Below, one piece after another: positions 7,477-15,770 of a DNA stretch of 31,478 bases. Location: assembly GCA_002887195.1 (NCBI GenBank), contig PJAB01000268.1, positions 1 through 31,478 on the forward strand, written 5' to 3'. The stretch comes from Chrysochromulina parva (lineage: Eukaryota; Haptophyta; Prymnesiales; Chrysochromulinaceae). The translations under genes and the position numbers were made by a program. The notes under the pieces were generated by a model. It had not been told where the DNA came from and did no database searches. It saw only the letters and a list, made by a program, of their open reading frames with translations. Position 1 is the first letter of the stretch. Every line of letters starts with the position of its first letter.

Positions 7477-8961
7477 TCAGCCACGCAAAGCCTTCAGAGT
7501 GCACGCGATCTCTTTCTTGCGCTCACGGTGCGAGTTGAGCTCGGCGAGGGAGGGGCGCGGTCGTATCGTCGGCCAGGGCTCCTGCACCGTAGACACGCGC
7601 TGCTCCTGCGGCGCTTGGTTGGTCGCGCGCGGCGCGACGGCCGCCTCGGCTGCATGCACCTCCTGCAGGTACGCCGCCATGTCCTTATCTGACACCGGTG
7701 GGTGCATCGTTCTCGGGCTGTGGGAAGACACCTGTGGCTGCATCGCTCTCGGGCTGTCGGAAGCGCCTCGACCACTCGGGACCGCGTCGTCCCGAGCGAT
7801 GGCCACGCGCTTGGGCGGCGGCGGCGACGACGACGACGCGAGCGCCGCCGCGGGCGCCTCAGCGGCCTTGGCAGCGGCCTCGACTGCGGCCTCGGCGGCG
7901 GCCGGCACGTGCACGGAGCGTCTCTTGATGTGGCTCGGAGGCGCCAGGGTCGGCAGAAACGGCTGCGCGGCTCGGGCGGCGACCGAGGCGTACGCTAGCG
8001 CGCGAGGACTTGGCTGGAAATCTCCGGCACGCGGATGCAGCGGCGGCGCGGGCTTCAGCGCGAGCTCAGCCAGCACCATCGCGATCCGCGCCTCGAAAAG
8101 CATCATCGCCGCCGGGTCCTCTCGGAGGTCATCGAGATCGCGGCGCAGCTTGGCAGGTAGCCGTAGACTCACATAGGCCTGAGGCACCCCCTTGGGCTGC
8201 GGCACGGGCCGGCGGCTGAGTGCCCGGCTGCCGTGACCATCCACTGCCATGCTGCTCGGCGGAGCCTCGATGATGAGCGCCGGGCCCAACTCTGGTGTCT
8301 GCACCCCCGGGGGCGCTTCGGGTTCGGGCCGCCATGAAGGCTCTGCAGAGGCCGCCTGAGAACGGGACGCTCGATGCGATGGTGGTCGCAGCGTCGCCTC
8401 CACGTGCCGCGTCGCCTCTATATGTCGCATCTTGATGTCGTAGCTGGCATTCGCAAGCATGTGGCACTCAATGGAAACTGCAGCAGCCGACACATGCCGG
8501 CGTGCCGGCAATATACGCACCGGAGACGGCGGTGGTAGCGGTGGTAGCGGTGGTAGCGGTGGTAGCGGTGGAAGCTGCAGTCTTCCCTCATGAACACGGG
8601 GCGACAGCTGGAAGCCGGGTAGCCTGAGAGCAAGAGGGAGTGCCTGAGCCTCCCATGGCCGAACAGTCTTCCTTGCATGTGCGCGAGGCGTGAGCTCCTG
8701 CTGCGCTGGAAGTCGCTCAACTGGTTCATCAAGCGAGGATGGCAATCCAGGAGTCTCGACGGCGGGCAGGCTGTCGATGATGGAGGCAGTTAAGGCAGCG
8801 ATGACGGCTGCTGCATCGTCGGCTAGAGCTTCGGCCGCGACCACCTCTTCGGATCGCCAGATAAGAGCATCGACCAGTCCGTCATCCAAGGTCGGAGCAG
8901 TCAGCGAGAGTAAGTTCCGCATCGCAAACTCGTCTGTTTCAAAAGTCAAGGCAGAGTCCAT
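7477..8961 (-). CDS. Hypothetical disordered Pro/Ala-rich protein
   Basis: 494 residues from the ATG at 8961. The first ~75 residues are acidic and likely helical (DEFAMRNLLSLTAPTLDDGL). A PPL repeat follows at about 129-143, then an Arg/His/Pro-rich stretch. One better-ordered segment, about 270-310 (AYVSLRLPAKLRRDLDDLREDPAAMMLFEARIAM), may be a helical binding module. The rest is Ala/Ser/Pro-rich with a basic C-terminal end (SHRERKKEIACTLKALRG). No known domain is recognised. A (GACTT)n motif is 8-21 nt upstream of the ATG. The open frame on the opposite strand at 7349-8176 is taken as a composition artefact. Confidence 0.65.
   Translation of the reverse strand: MDSALTFETDEFAMRNLLSLTAPTLDDGLVDALIWRSEEVVAAEALADDAAAVIAALTASIIDSLPAVETPGLPSSLDEPVERLPAQQELTPRAHARKTVRPWEAQALPLALRLPGFQLSPRVHEGRLQLPPLPPLPPLPPLPPPSPVRILPARRHVSAAAVSIECHMLANASYDIKMRHIEATRHVEATLRPPSHRASRSQAASAEPSWRPEPEAPPGVQTPELGPALIIEAPPSSMAVDGHGSRALSRRPVPQPKGVPQAYVSLRLPAKLRRDLDDLREDPAAMMLFEARIAMVLAELALKPAPPLHPRAGDFQPSPRALAYASVAARAAQPFLPTLAPPSHIKRRSVHVPAAAEAAVEAAAKAAEAPAAALASSSSPPPPKRVAIARDDAVPSGRGASDSPRAMQPQVSSHSPRTMHPPVSDKDMAAYLQEVHAAEAAVAPRATNQAPQEQRVSTVQEPWPTIRPRPSLAELNSHRERKKEIACTLKALRG
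8531..8575. repeat. 9-bp coding tandem repeat (GGTGGTAGC)5
   Basis: Four exact units and one variant (GGTGGAAGC). On the minus strand they encode repeated Leu-Pro-Pro in the disordered protein, a typical SH3/WW/profilin-type polyproline ligand, although no such partner is shown here. Confidence 0.9.
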
Positions 8962-8968
8962 GTTCGGG

Positions 8969-8982
8969 AAGTCAAGTCAAGT
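8969..8982 (-). promoter_or_regulatory. (GACTT)n motif just upstream of the disordered-protein gene
   Basis: On the plus strand AAGTCAAGTCAAGT; on the sense strand of the gene beginning at 8961 it reads ACTTGACTTGACTT, ending 8 nt before the ATG. A TATAAA sequence lies just behind it on the same strand (8988-8993), though it may be too close to the ATG to act as a standard TATA box. Confidence 0.5.
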
Positions 8983-9027
8983 TCTCATTTATAGGCTTCC
9001 TGTTAGGTTGTCTGTTGTGTATGGAGT

Positions 9028-9043
9028 GACTTGACTTGACTTG
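9028..9043 (+). promoter_or_regulatory. (GACTT)n motif upstream of the 9281 gene
   Basis: GACTTGACTTGACTTG on the plus strand, which is the sense strand of the gene to its right. With the copy at 8969-8982 it makes an inverted pair 45 bp apart, each arm facing its own divergent gene. It is 25 nt before an in-frame ATG at 9068 and 238 nt before the preferred ATG at 9281. Confidence 0.5.
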
Positions 9044-9280
9044 TTGGGGAGGAGTTTGCTCGAGCGCATGCCGTTTCTGCCTTCCTACTGTAATGCTTTT
9101 CGGTCTCGTCACGACCGTCTGTGTGGAGGGAAAGGGAGCACGTTCGACGTTGGGAGCTCGATCCTGGAAGCAACGAAGCATGCAAATTCGACTTGCCAAA
9201 CTTTGTCGCGTCGTTTCCCTCGCGCGAGGACAAGCGTCGCGAATCGATCAACAGGACAAGACTGCAGGGGCGCGACGAAC

Positions 9281-9823
9281 ATGATTCTCGCGGGGCGCTG
9301 GCCGCCTGTACAGCTTGCAAGCGATGCTCAATGCTATCGCGAGCGCATCAATAGAGAGCGTGCACACAGACGTCCCGAGCGGCCGCAAACTACGGCCACA
9401 GCCGTGCCACTGCCGTACAACGTCCCCAACCCCATGTATTCGTGGAAGCCACTCACCCGGACACAGAAAGTACTCGTTCCCCTTTCACCTCGAGGAGCCG
9501 AACCGCGCAGCTTTGGTCGAGTTGATGGTGCGCAAGTTCCCCCCCGGTCCGAGTTGCTGGTGCCCACCATGGTGCCCACGACCTCAGTGCCATTCACTCA
9601 GTTCAGCACCAAGCCTTTCCGCGTCGAGTACTCTACGCTGCCGCAGCGCACTCCAGAGCATCTCGACGCATGCTCCGAGATGACGCAGATGAGCTGGTTC
9701 GAGCCGCCGCTCGTCATGTCGCGCAACTATTGCGAGCCTCGGAACGTCTTCAACTCGTTCGTCGAGCACTCGACAGCCTCGGTGGCCAGACCAGCGGCAA
9801 TCTGGCCTGCAAGAGCGCCTTAA
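9281..9823 (+). CDS. Hypothetical small protein
   Basis: 180 residues from the ATG at 9281, which has an A at -3. An in-frame ATG at 9068 would give 251 residues; the added part looks non-conserved in composition but would put the start only 25 nt from the (GACTT)n motif, so the start is uncertain. The protein is rich in Pro, Arg and aromatic residues, with NPMYSWKPLTRTQKVLVPLS and MTQMSWFEPPLVMSRNYCEP as its most distinctive parts. There is no signal peptide, membrane segment or enzyme motif. The style (short, Pro/Tyr/Trp-containing, no globular domain) resembles small axonemal inner-lumen proteins, but I cannot assign a family. Confidence 0.5.
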   Translation: MILAGRWPPVQLASDAQCYRERINRERAHRRPERPQTTATAVPLPYNVPNPMYSWKPLTRTQKVLVPLSPRGAEPRSFGRVDGAQVPPRSELLVPTMVPTTSVPFTQFSTKPFRVEYSTLPQRTPEHLDACSEMTQMSWFEPPLVMSRNYCEPRNVFNSFVEHSTASVARPAAIWPARAP

Positions 9824-10492
9824 GAGGGCTTGCTCCTCACACTCTGGGCCGGTTGCGAACTCCGCCCACACCCACATCCTCTGAGCGCAACAATGCCGCG
9901 GTTTTTGCCGCGGTGTGGGGTCTTGGACGGTTGGACGATGGACATGTGGCTTGGAAGTTGGATCTGGCGGGCATGAAAGATGCATCGTGCATCTGATGTG
10001 TCTAGATGTGTGCATGTGATCTGAGGCCCGATCTGAGAGCTCCGCACTGTGGATGTGGGTGTGGCTGAGTGGGTGCAGGCCGGCGGGTGGGGGGAGCTGA
10101 ATGAACTGTCACGCTGTGGGTGAGGCGACGTCAGCTGGACGTCAAGTGCGTGATGTGCTATTCATACCTTGTATTATAGAACGAAAAATATTACTCCGTT
10201 ATACTCTCCTCTCCGTGCGCGTTGGGCGTCACCGTCCGCGAAAATCGCACCACGACTCGCGTCGACTTACCAGTGCTGTCATCGTCGATCGTGGGCGCCC
10301 GTGGACGTGATGTGTCCCGTATGTGTGTCCCGGCTCCCCATCTTTTTACCGGTCTTGACTGATTTCACACTTCACTCTCTCTCTCTCTTTTGGGAAATAA
10401 ATTCCCTCTCGCTGAACCCGCTTTTTTTGGCGTACAGGGCCCGGAAAGGGTTTCCCAAAAGCGGTAACTTCCCTGAACTTTCCTTGCTTCCA
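9824..10492 (+). other. Intergenic/leader region, 669 bp
   Basis: Between the 9281 gene and the ADCK1-like gene. It holds a hairpin-capable GCCGCG-GTTTTT-GCCGCGG (9894-9913), an AAGTGCGTGA copy (10144-10153) also found at 2519 and 2533, a (CT)n stretch near 10374-10390 and a pyrimidine-rich segment ending GGCGTACAG near 10437 that resembles a 3' splice site. No RNA gene is seen. The ADCK1 frame is open through the second half but only from a TTG or an ATG at 10310. Confidence 0.5.
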
Positions 10493-12394
10493 ATGCTACA
10501 TGTACGACGCTTTCTGGTTCCGCATCCACTCGTGCCGCTCACGGCACTTGGCGCTGGTATGTGGTTTGGAGCCGAGCCGGCGAGGATCGACACCGTCCGT
10601 GCTCAGGTGGCCGCAGCCGCCCGCGCGCTGCGGCTAGCGACGGCTTGCATCGCGGTCGCCCGAGAGTACAAAGCGGCCCGCTCCTGGTCCACAGAGCTGC
10701 CAGCAAGCCTCGTGGAGCTGGAGCAGGTGCATTTGCAGTTACAGATTGCTGCGGGCCGAGCCGAGCGTGAGCGTGCCGAGCTTGTGGCACAGGTAACTTC
10801 GCCGCCCGTAGCAGCGCTTGCTGCGGCGACGGACCTCGCGAGGTCTACGCGTGAGTTGGCGGTGCGAGCGGGCGAGGACTACGCGGCGCGCCGCGTCGCG
10901 CACGAGGCCGCCGTGGGCAGTACCGAGCTCTGGGATGCTCTGCACGCACGCTGCGCCGCAAGGCTCCTCGACCTGTGCTTGGGCAACGGCGGCGTCTACG
11001 TCAAACTCGGCCAGCACGTGGCGCAACTCGACTACCTGGTGCCCGAGGCATACACGAGGACGCTGGGCGCGCTCTTCCAGTCCAATCGGCAGAGCACGCT
11101 GGCGCAGGTGACAGCGATCATCGAGGAGGACCTTGGCCAGCCGCTCGCGCACCTCTTCTCCTCTTTCGAGCCCTCGCCAATAGCGAGCGCCTCCCTAGCC
11201 CAAGTCCACCGAGCGACGGAGCGAACGACAGGTAGGCAACTCGCCGTCAAAGTGCAGCACCCGGGGCTGCGCGACGCGGCGGCGGCGGACTTGGCTGCAG
11301 TCGCACTCGCGGTGCGCTTCGCCTCGTATCTCTTCCGCGACGAGTTCCGACTGGGTTGGGTTCTCGATGAGCTCGCGCCTCATCTCCCCCTTGAGCTCGA
11401 TTTTGGGCACGAAAGATCCAACCTGGAGCGTTGCGCGCGCTTCTTTGGCGCTGGGGGCGGTGACGGCCTCGCCTCGAGCGTCGCCGTGCCCGCCGTGCTG
11501 CCCCACCTGAGCTCGACACGTGTCCTCACGATGAGCTACGAGGCCGGCACGAGCATCATTGACGTCGAGGGCATCAAGGCGATGGGACTACGAGTCGCTG
11601 ACGTGAGCCACCTCCTCTGCCGCACATTCAACGCGCAGATCTTCGACGGTGGCTTCGTGCATTGCGACCCGCACCCGGGCAACGTGCTCGTGCGCCCGCG
11701 CCCTGACCGGCCGACACAGCCGCAGCTCGTCCTCCTTGATCACGGCCTCTACCGCGAGCTACCTCGTGAGTTCGTCGATATGTATGCGGATCTGTGGTAC
11801 CACGTGCTCGCCGGCGACGCGGATGGCATTCGGCGCGTCTCGCACGCGCTTGGTGTGGGCGACTACTACCCGCTCTTTGCTGCGATGCTCACCGCCAAGC
11901 CCTGGGCCGACATCCTGCACGCGAGCTCGGGCACCGCACGCCTGACAGAAAAGGGAACTGCTGAGGACAAGGCGGCGATCCGCGGCTACGCTCAGCAGTA
12001 TGCCAAGGGCATCGCGGTCGTGCTCGAGCGTGTGCCGGCTCCGATGCTGCTCCTCTTCAAGACGAACGACTGCTTGCGCCACGCGGAGCGACGGCTGCTC
12101 GGCTCCGGCGCGGGAGTGGACACAATGCTTGTCACCATGCGCTTCTGCCTGCAGACGATGCTGCGGCGGGACTCGTTGGCTGGGAAAGGCGTGCCCGGCG
12201 CCGCCACACAACCGGCTAGCGCATCGGGATCTGCAGCGGCGCATGCCCACCCGCGGCAAAGCAGGTTACGCCGGCTGCAGCTGAAGCTCGCCGTGTGGCT
12301 TCTGCGCGTGGCTTCGAGAGGCGGTGCGGCATTGCTCGAACGCGTGCTCCGCTTGCTCACGGCGCCGCGTGCATCGCCCGTAAGAGCAACGTGA
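10493..12394 (+). CDS. ADCK1: ABC1/UbiB-family atypical kinase, ADCK1-like
   Basis: 633 residues from the ATG at 10493; an in-frame ATG at 10310 is possible, and a spliced 5' exon is not excluded. All ABC1 landmarks are present: KLGQ (171-174), DYLVPEAYTRTLGALFQ, ASLAQVHRA, the Lys of LAVKVQHP (K253), LPLELDFGHERSN, the catalytic loop VHCDPHPGN (D392) and the metal-binding LLDHGLY (D416). The post-kinase motif LGVGDYYPLFAAMLTAKPW is characteristic of the ADCK1 subgroup rather than ADCK3/COQ8. In animals ADCK1 is mitochondrial and is linked to inner-membrane and cristae maintenance. A hydrophobic N-terminal segment (PLVPLTALGAGMWFG) may be the targeting or membrane part. The C-terminal ~70 residues are Ala/Arg-rich and lineage-specific. 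Confidence 0.88.
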   Translation: MLHVRRFLVPHPLVPLTALGAGMWFGAEPARIDTVRAQVAAAARALRLATACIAVAREYKAARSWSTELPASLVELEQVHLQLQIAAGRAERERAELVAQVTSPPVAALAAATDLARSTRELAVRAGEDYAARRVAHEAAVGSTELWDALHARCAARLLDLCLGNGGVYVKLGQHVAQLDYLVPEAYTRTLGALFQSNRQSTLAQVTAIIEEDLGQPLAHLFSSFEPSPIASASLAQVHRATERTTGRQLAVKVQHPGLRDAAAADLAAVALAVRFASYLFRDEFRLGWVLDELAPHLPLELDFGHERSNLERCARFFGAGGGDGLASSVAVPAVLPHLSSTRVLTMSYEAGTSIIDVEGIKAMGLRVADVSHLLCRTFNAQIFDGGFVHCDPHPGNVLVRPRPDRPTQPQLVLLDHGLYRELPREFVDMYADLWYHVLAGDADGIRRVSHALGVGDYYPLFAAMLTAKPWADILHASSGTARLTEKGTAEDKAAIRGYAQQYAKGIAVVLERVPAPMLLLFKTNDCLRHAERRLLGSGAGVDTMLVTMRFCLQTMLRRDSLAGKGVPGAATQPASASGSAAAHAHPRQSRLRRLQLKLAVWLLRVASRGGAALLERVLRLLTAPRASPVRAT

Positions 12395-12989
12395 CGGGTC
12401 GTCGGACGGCTGACGGGACGAGATGAGACGTTCCGTTTTGTGGGATCTAGCTCTCAGGCTGTTGGCTGAGTCTCGGGGACTTAGTTTATTTTTACGTCGT
12501 GTATTTCGCTATTTTACTTTTGCAGAAGGACTCGACTTTCACTTTGGTGGGACTACCGGACTAGGCACTAGCCGGCCGGGTCACGGTCGTCAGGTCACAG
12601 GTCGGGTGAGCGGCGTCGGGTGGGCGCCCTCCCGCCCTCGCACCCCTCTTGCACCCGAGGTCCTCTAAAAACGGGCGTGAATCAAATCTGAACAGGAGAT
12701 CGTTATATGACGTGAAACCGCTGAAATGTAGCTGAAATGTCTCGAATGCATGACGTGACAGAAGACGGGAGGCCAGCCGCCTGTTTTCGACGCTGTTTAC
12801 GCAAGCAAGTGTCGGGACGCTCGTACGCGGTCCCGGAGCAGACCCTGAGTGGTACACCTCTCCACACCGCTCGGCGATGCGCGCACACGCAGCGCGATTT
12901 GCATCGCGCACACGGACGACCAGCGCCACGGAAACTATCGGAAGCCGCACCCCTACGCAGTGTAACGCCACGGAAATTTATGCCGTGGC
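12395..12989. other. Convergent intergenic region, 595 bp
   Basis: Lies between the stop codons of the ADCK1-like gene and the UBC9-like gene. The part at 12480-12530 is T-rich, which could be 3' processing signal for either gene. The short open frames here start at non-ATG codons or show no domain, and I support none of them. No RNA gene or repeat is seen. Confidence 0.6.
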
Positions 12990-13541
12990 TCACTCTGCAC
13001 CGTCATCGAGTCCGCAGTGCTCCACCTTCGCGACCTGCTCAGATACCTTCTTTTTGTACGCTGCCTCGTCCTGCTTCAGAAGCTTGTACGGGGCTTGCTG
13101 CGCCGGGCTGCCCATGTTGGGTTCGTCGAGAAAGGTCTGCAGAGCGAGCAGGACCGTTTTGAAGTTCAGGGTGGGCTTCCACGTGCCGCCCTTTCCGTAC
13201 CCATGCGTAGACTCTGGTGGGTTTATTAGGTCGAGACAGACTCCACCGTCCTCATACACGTTGGGATGGAAGAGCGGCTTGCCGTCGATGAGTTTGAACT
13301 TCACCACAGGCGCGGTCTGTGGATAGTCGGGCTTGAACGTCATCGTCGCCGCGTACCGACCTGGTGCCCATATCGAGCTGGGCTTGGCTGGTATCTTGAT
13401 GTCCCACGCGAAGAGGTTGCTTGAGCCATCCGCCAACGTTTGTGGTTTGGCGACAAAGTTTGGCGGGCGATCCTTGCGCCAGTCCTTGCGCTCACGCTGC
13501 AGCCGCGCGATAGCCTCCGCAGAAGCAGAGGAGGCCGCCAT
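12990..13541 (-). CDS. UBC9: UBC9-like SUMO-conjugating E2 enzyme
   Basis: 183 residues from the ATG at 13541. The N-terminal half is clearly UBC9-like: ARLQRERKDWRKDRPPNFVA (12-31), the alpha-1/beta-1 segment that contacts SUMO and E1, then NLFAWDIKIPAK. The active-site region reads FHPNVYEDGGVCLDLI with N94, Y96 and catalytic C102. Between C102 and the conserved Trp (W121) there are 18 residues instead of the 9 in animal UBC9, with the pattern NPPESTHGYGKGGTW. The position of animal Asp127 is Ser145 and that of Ser95 is Asp104. UBC9 transfers SUMO from the E1 to Lys on substrates, mainly in the nucleus. An E2 of another branch remains possible because of the loop, but the N-terminus argues for UBC9. 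A (GACTT)n motif lies 40-69 nt upstream. Confidence 0.78.
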   Translation of the reverse strand: MAASSASAEAIARLQRERKDWRKDRPPNFVAKPQTLADGSSNLFAWDIKIPAKPSSIWAPGRYAATMTFKPDYPQTAPVVKFKLIDGKPLFHPNVYEDGGVCLDLINPPESTHGYGKGGTWKPTLNFKTVLLALQTFLDEPNMGSPAQQAPYKLLKQDEAAYKKKVSEQVAKVEHCGLDDGAE

Positions 13542-13580
13542 CAGGCGGACTGAGGGCGGCCGGCGATATTGTTCGCGCCA

Positions 13581-13610
13581 GTCAAGTCAGTCAAGTCAAG
13601 TCAGGTCAAG
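13581..13610 (-). promoter_or_regulatory. (GACTT)n motif upstream of the UBC9-like gene
   Basis: Imperfect array of TCAAG/GTCAAG units on the plus strand; on the sense strand of the UBC9-like gene it reads CTTGACCTGACTTGACTTGA and onward, ending 40 nt before the ATG at 13541. It lies within the 204-bp gap shared with the divergent bestrophin gene but points to UBC9 by orientation. Confidence 0.5.
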
Positions 13611-13745
13611 CCAAAAGACGGGAAAACGAAGTACTTTTGGCTGCCTCGGAATGAAGGTGTTGAGAGAGCGTGTTTTTTTAGGTGTCCGTTTCCGAAGATA
13701 TGTTTCAAAAGGAATTGCTGATCCAGAAAAGCCGTCGGCTTGTTG

Positions 13746-15770
13746 ATGACGACATTCTTCCCCTTCCACTCAACAGCGCTGGCTTTGCTCCTGGCCAGCG
13801 TGGTTAGCGGTTACTCCCCGGCGGCTAGCGCACCTCAGGTGGTGAGAGCGGCCGCCGTGGCTTTACGCCTCCCGTCGCGCGGGTCGCTTCTTGCGGCACA
13901 CTTCGACGTCGGCGGCCTTGGAGTACACGTCGGCGCCCTCGGCGCCGAGGAGGGACTGGCCTACGCACTGAAGCGTCTGGTGCGGCGCACACCATCGCAT
14001 ACGGTGACCGGCGTCACCGGTTCACGCGATTGGCGCGGCGTTTTTGACAGCCTTACGGGCGACCTGGCGGACACCGTCAGCATCCACGCGTTGCGAGATG
14101 TCACCTATGCCATCGCTGGCCCGCGTCGGCTCCGACGAAGTGAGGCCAGCGCCAGCGAACTGGAGAGCATCATCTCGCGCTTCGACACCAACCAGGACGG
14201 GTCGCTCACCTTTCCAGAGTACGCGCCTCGATCGACCACAACACCCGTCGATTCACGCTCATGCGCGCCCGTCTTCCCGCGTCTCAGGTTTGAAAACATG
14301 CTCATGGCAGTGTGTGGCACGAGCGCGAGCGCTACACGACGCGCAGCCACTCTGAATCTCCACCCTGTGCGCTACACGACGCGCAGCATCTGGCTCTCGT
14401 CGCTGTGTAACATAGGAGGCTCACAAGTGCTCCGCGGTATCCTTCAGCCGTTGCTGGCGGTAACGGCGACCGCGCTTCTCGTGGCGTGCATCCAGCTGTT
14501 CTGGGGCGTGGTGCCCGGCCGCACCTTGGGCAAGTCGCTCGCGCAGATGCACACGCTCCTTGGGGGCGCACTCTCCCTCCTCCTCGTCTTCCGCACGAAC
14601 GCAGCGTATAACCGTTTCTGGGAGGCGCGCCGGATTTGGGAAAGCGTGCTCAACCGATGCCGCGACCTGGCGCGCTTCATCTACCTGTACCAGGAGGAGA
14701 CGGGCGCGGAGCGCGTGAGCCGGCTCATCTCGCTGCTCTGCGCGTTCCCACGAGAGCTGCGCGCCCACCTCGTGGGACGTTCCCTTCTGGACGACCTCGA
14801 GGTCGAAAAGAAGCCTCGACCGCTCAACCCTCAGATGCGCACGGGGCTCCGCGACGTGCTTGCGGACGCGGAGCGGGAGTGGCCCACCAGCTCCGCAGGG
14901 TACGAGCATGTGGTGCGCCGCGCGACGGCCGCACCCATGCCGCCGGCCTTCATCACGAAACGTCTCGAAAGCGCCGGCAATCGACCGTTACTTGTCTGCA
15001 AGTGCCTCTCGACGGATTTCAAGGCCATCCCCGACTCGCTCACCTTCACCTCGCGGGAGAGGCTGATGCTGCTCAAGGACGTCAACCAGCTCTCGAGCTA
15101 CATCGGCGCGTGCGAGCGGCTGCTCCAGACGCCGGTGCCGCTCAGCTACGCACGCCACACGTCGCGCTTCCTCGCGCTCTGGTGCCTCACGCTGCCTTTC
15201 TCGCTCGTGGAGTCGATGGGTCTGCTCATCGTCCCTGTGACCGCCTTCGTCACCTGGTGCCTCTTCGGGATCCAGGAGATTGGTCTGTTCATCGAGCACT
15301 GCGCCCTGGACGATGGCGGCATCTTCATGGACACCATCACCGAGCTCGTCGCTCTCGATGTGATGGAGACGTTCGCGGAGCCCCCACCTCACCAGCTCGG
15401 CTATCCAGAGGAAGCAGCCAGGCCGCCGCTCGTGTGCACGCAAGCGCTCATCTGCACGTCCGCTACCTCGTCCGGCGCTGCTGCCGTCGCCGCCGCTGCC
15501 TCCACCGCACCCCTCTACGACCCCCTCGCTGCACACGAGAACCGCCCTCTGAAGCATCTCGCCATCAACGGCCGCCCCGAGCCGTCGGCGCCGTCCCGAG
15601 CCGATAACGGCCGCCCCGAGCCGTCGGCGCCGTCCCGAGCCGCAACGGCGGGCGCGGGCGCGGCGGAAGAAGAATCGCTCGACGTGATGGCGGCGACGCG
15701 CGGCATGACGCGTGTGCTCTACGAGGAGTACACCAATCCGAACGCCAACTACAATGATTATTACCCGTGA
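13746..15770 (+). CDS. Bestrophin-family anion channel with N-terminal EF-hand
   Basis: 674 residues from the first ATG (13746). Residues 1-~25 are a signal-peptide-like hydrophobic leader and the following Ala/Arg-rich stretch could be a transit peptide, suggesting a plastid or endomembrane location. A canonical calcium-binding EF-hand loop DTNQDGSLTFPE spans 147-158, preceded by a degenerate partner (~100-125). The bestrophin domain runs from about 209 to 545, with RYTTRSIWLSSL, membrane helix LAVTATALLVACIQLFWGVV, FRTNAAYNRFWEARRIWE (282-299) and later helices LWCLTLPFSLVESMGLLIVPVTAFV. Bestrophins form pentameric chloride/bicarbonate channels; plant and algal members act in thylakoids. 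The usual acidic E-x-PFG calcium-clasp-like motif is replaced by IEHCALDDGG. The C-terminal 100 residues are low-complexity. A stopless intron at 14288-14386 is possible. Confidence 0.82.
   Translation: MTTFFPFHSTALALLLASVVSGYSPAASAPQVVRAAAVALRLPSRGSLLAAHFDVGGLGVHVGALGAEEGLAYALKRLVRRTPSHTVTGVTGSRDWRGVFDSLTGDLADTVSIHALRDVTYAIAGPRRLRRSEASASELESIISRFDTNQDGSLTFPEYAPRSTTTPVDSRSCAPVFPRLRFENMLMAVCGTSASATRRAATLNLHPVRYTTRSIWLSSLCNIGGSQVLRGILQPLLAVTATALLVACIQLFWGVVPGRTLGKSLAQMHTLLGGALSLLLVFRTNAAYNRFWEARRIWESVLNRCRDLARFIYLYQEETGAERVSRLISLLCAFPRELRAHLVGRSLLDDLEVEKKPRPLNPQMRTGLRDVLADAEREWPTSSAGYEHVVRRATAAPMPPAFITKRLESAGNRPLLVCKCLSTDFKAIPDSLTFTSRERLMLLKDVNQLSSYIGACERLLQTPVPLSYARHTSRFLALWCLTLPFSLVESMGLLIVPVTAFVTWCLFGIQEIGLFIEHCALDDGGIFMDTITELVALDVMETFAEPPPHQLGYPEEAARPPLVCTQALICTSATSSGAAAVAAAASTAPLYDPLAAHENRPLKHLAINGRPEPSAPSRADNGRPEPSAPSRAATAGAGAAEEESLDVMAATRGMTRVLYEEYTNPNANYNDYYP
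14329..14387. repeat. 19-bp direct repeat within the bestrophin gene, offset 40 bp
   Basis: GCGCTACACGACGCGCAGC occurs at 14329-14347 and again at 14369-14387. Because 40 is not a multiple of three, the copies are read in different frames, and each copy ends in a CAG that could serve as a 3' splice site. Confidence 0.8.
15567..15642. repeat. 39-bp coding tandem repeat, two copies
   Basis: Two near-identical units encode NGRPEPSAPSRA in the disordered C-terminal tail of the bestrophin protein. Confidence 0.9.

Noticed and set aside
7349..8176. 275-codon plus-strand open frame opposite the disordered-protein gene
   Set aside because: Low-complexity Ala/Ser composition and no domain; the minus-strand frame is longer and starts with ATG after a promoter-like motif.
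9894..9913. GCCGCG-T-rich-GCCGCGG hairpin as a terminator
   Set aside because: Bacterial-type terminators do not apply to nuclear genes, and the CCGCGG halves are themselves palindromic, so the pattern can arise by chance.
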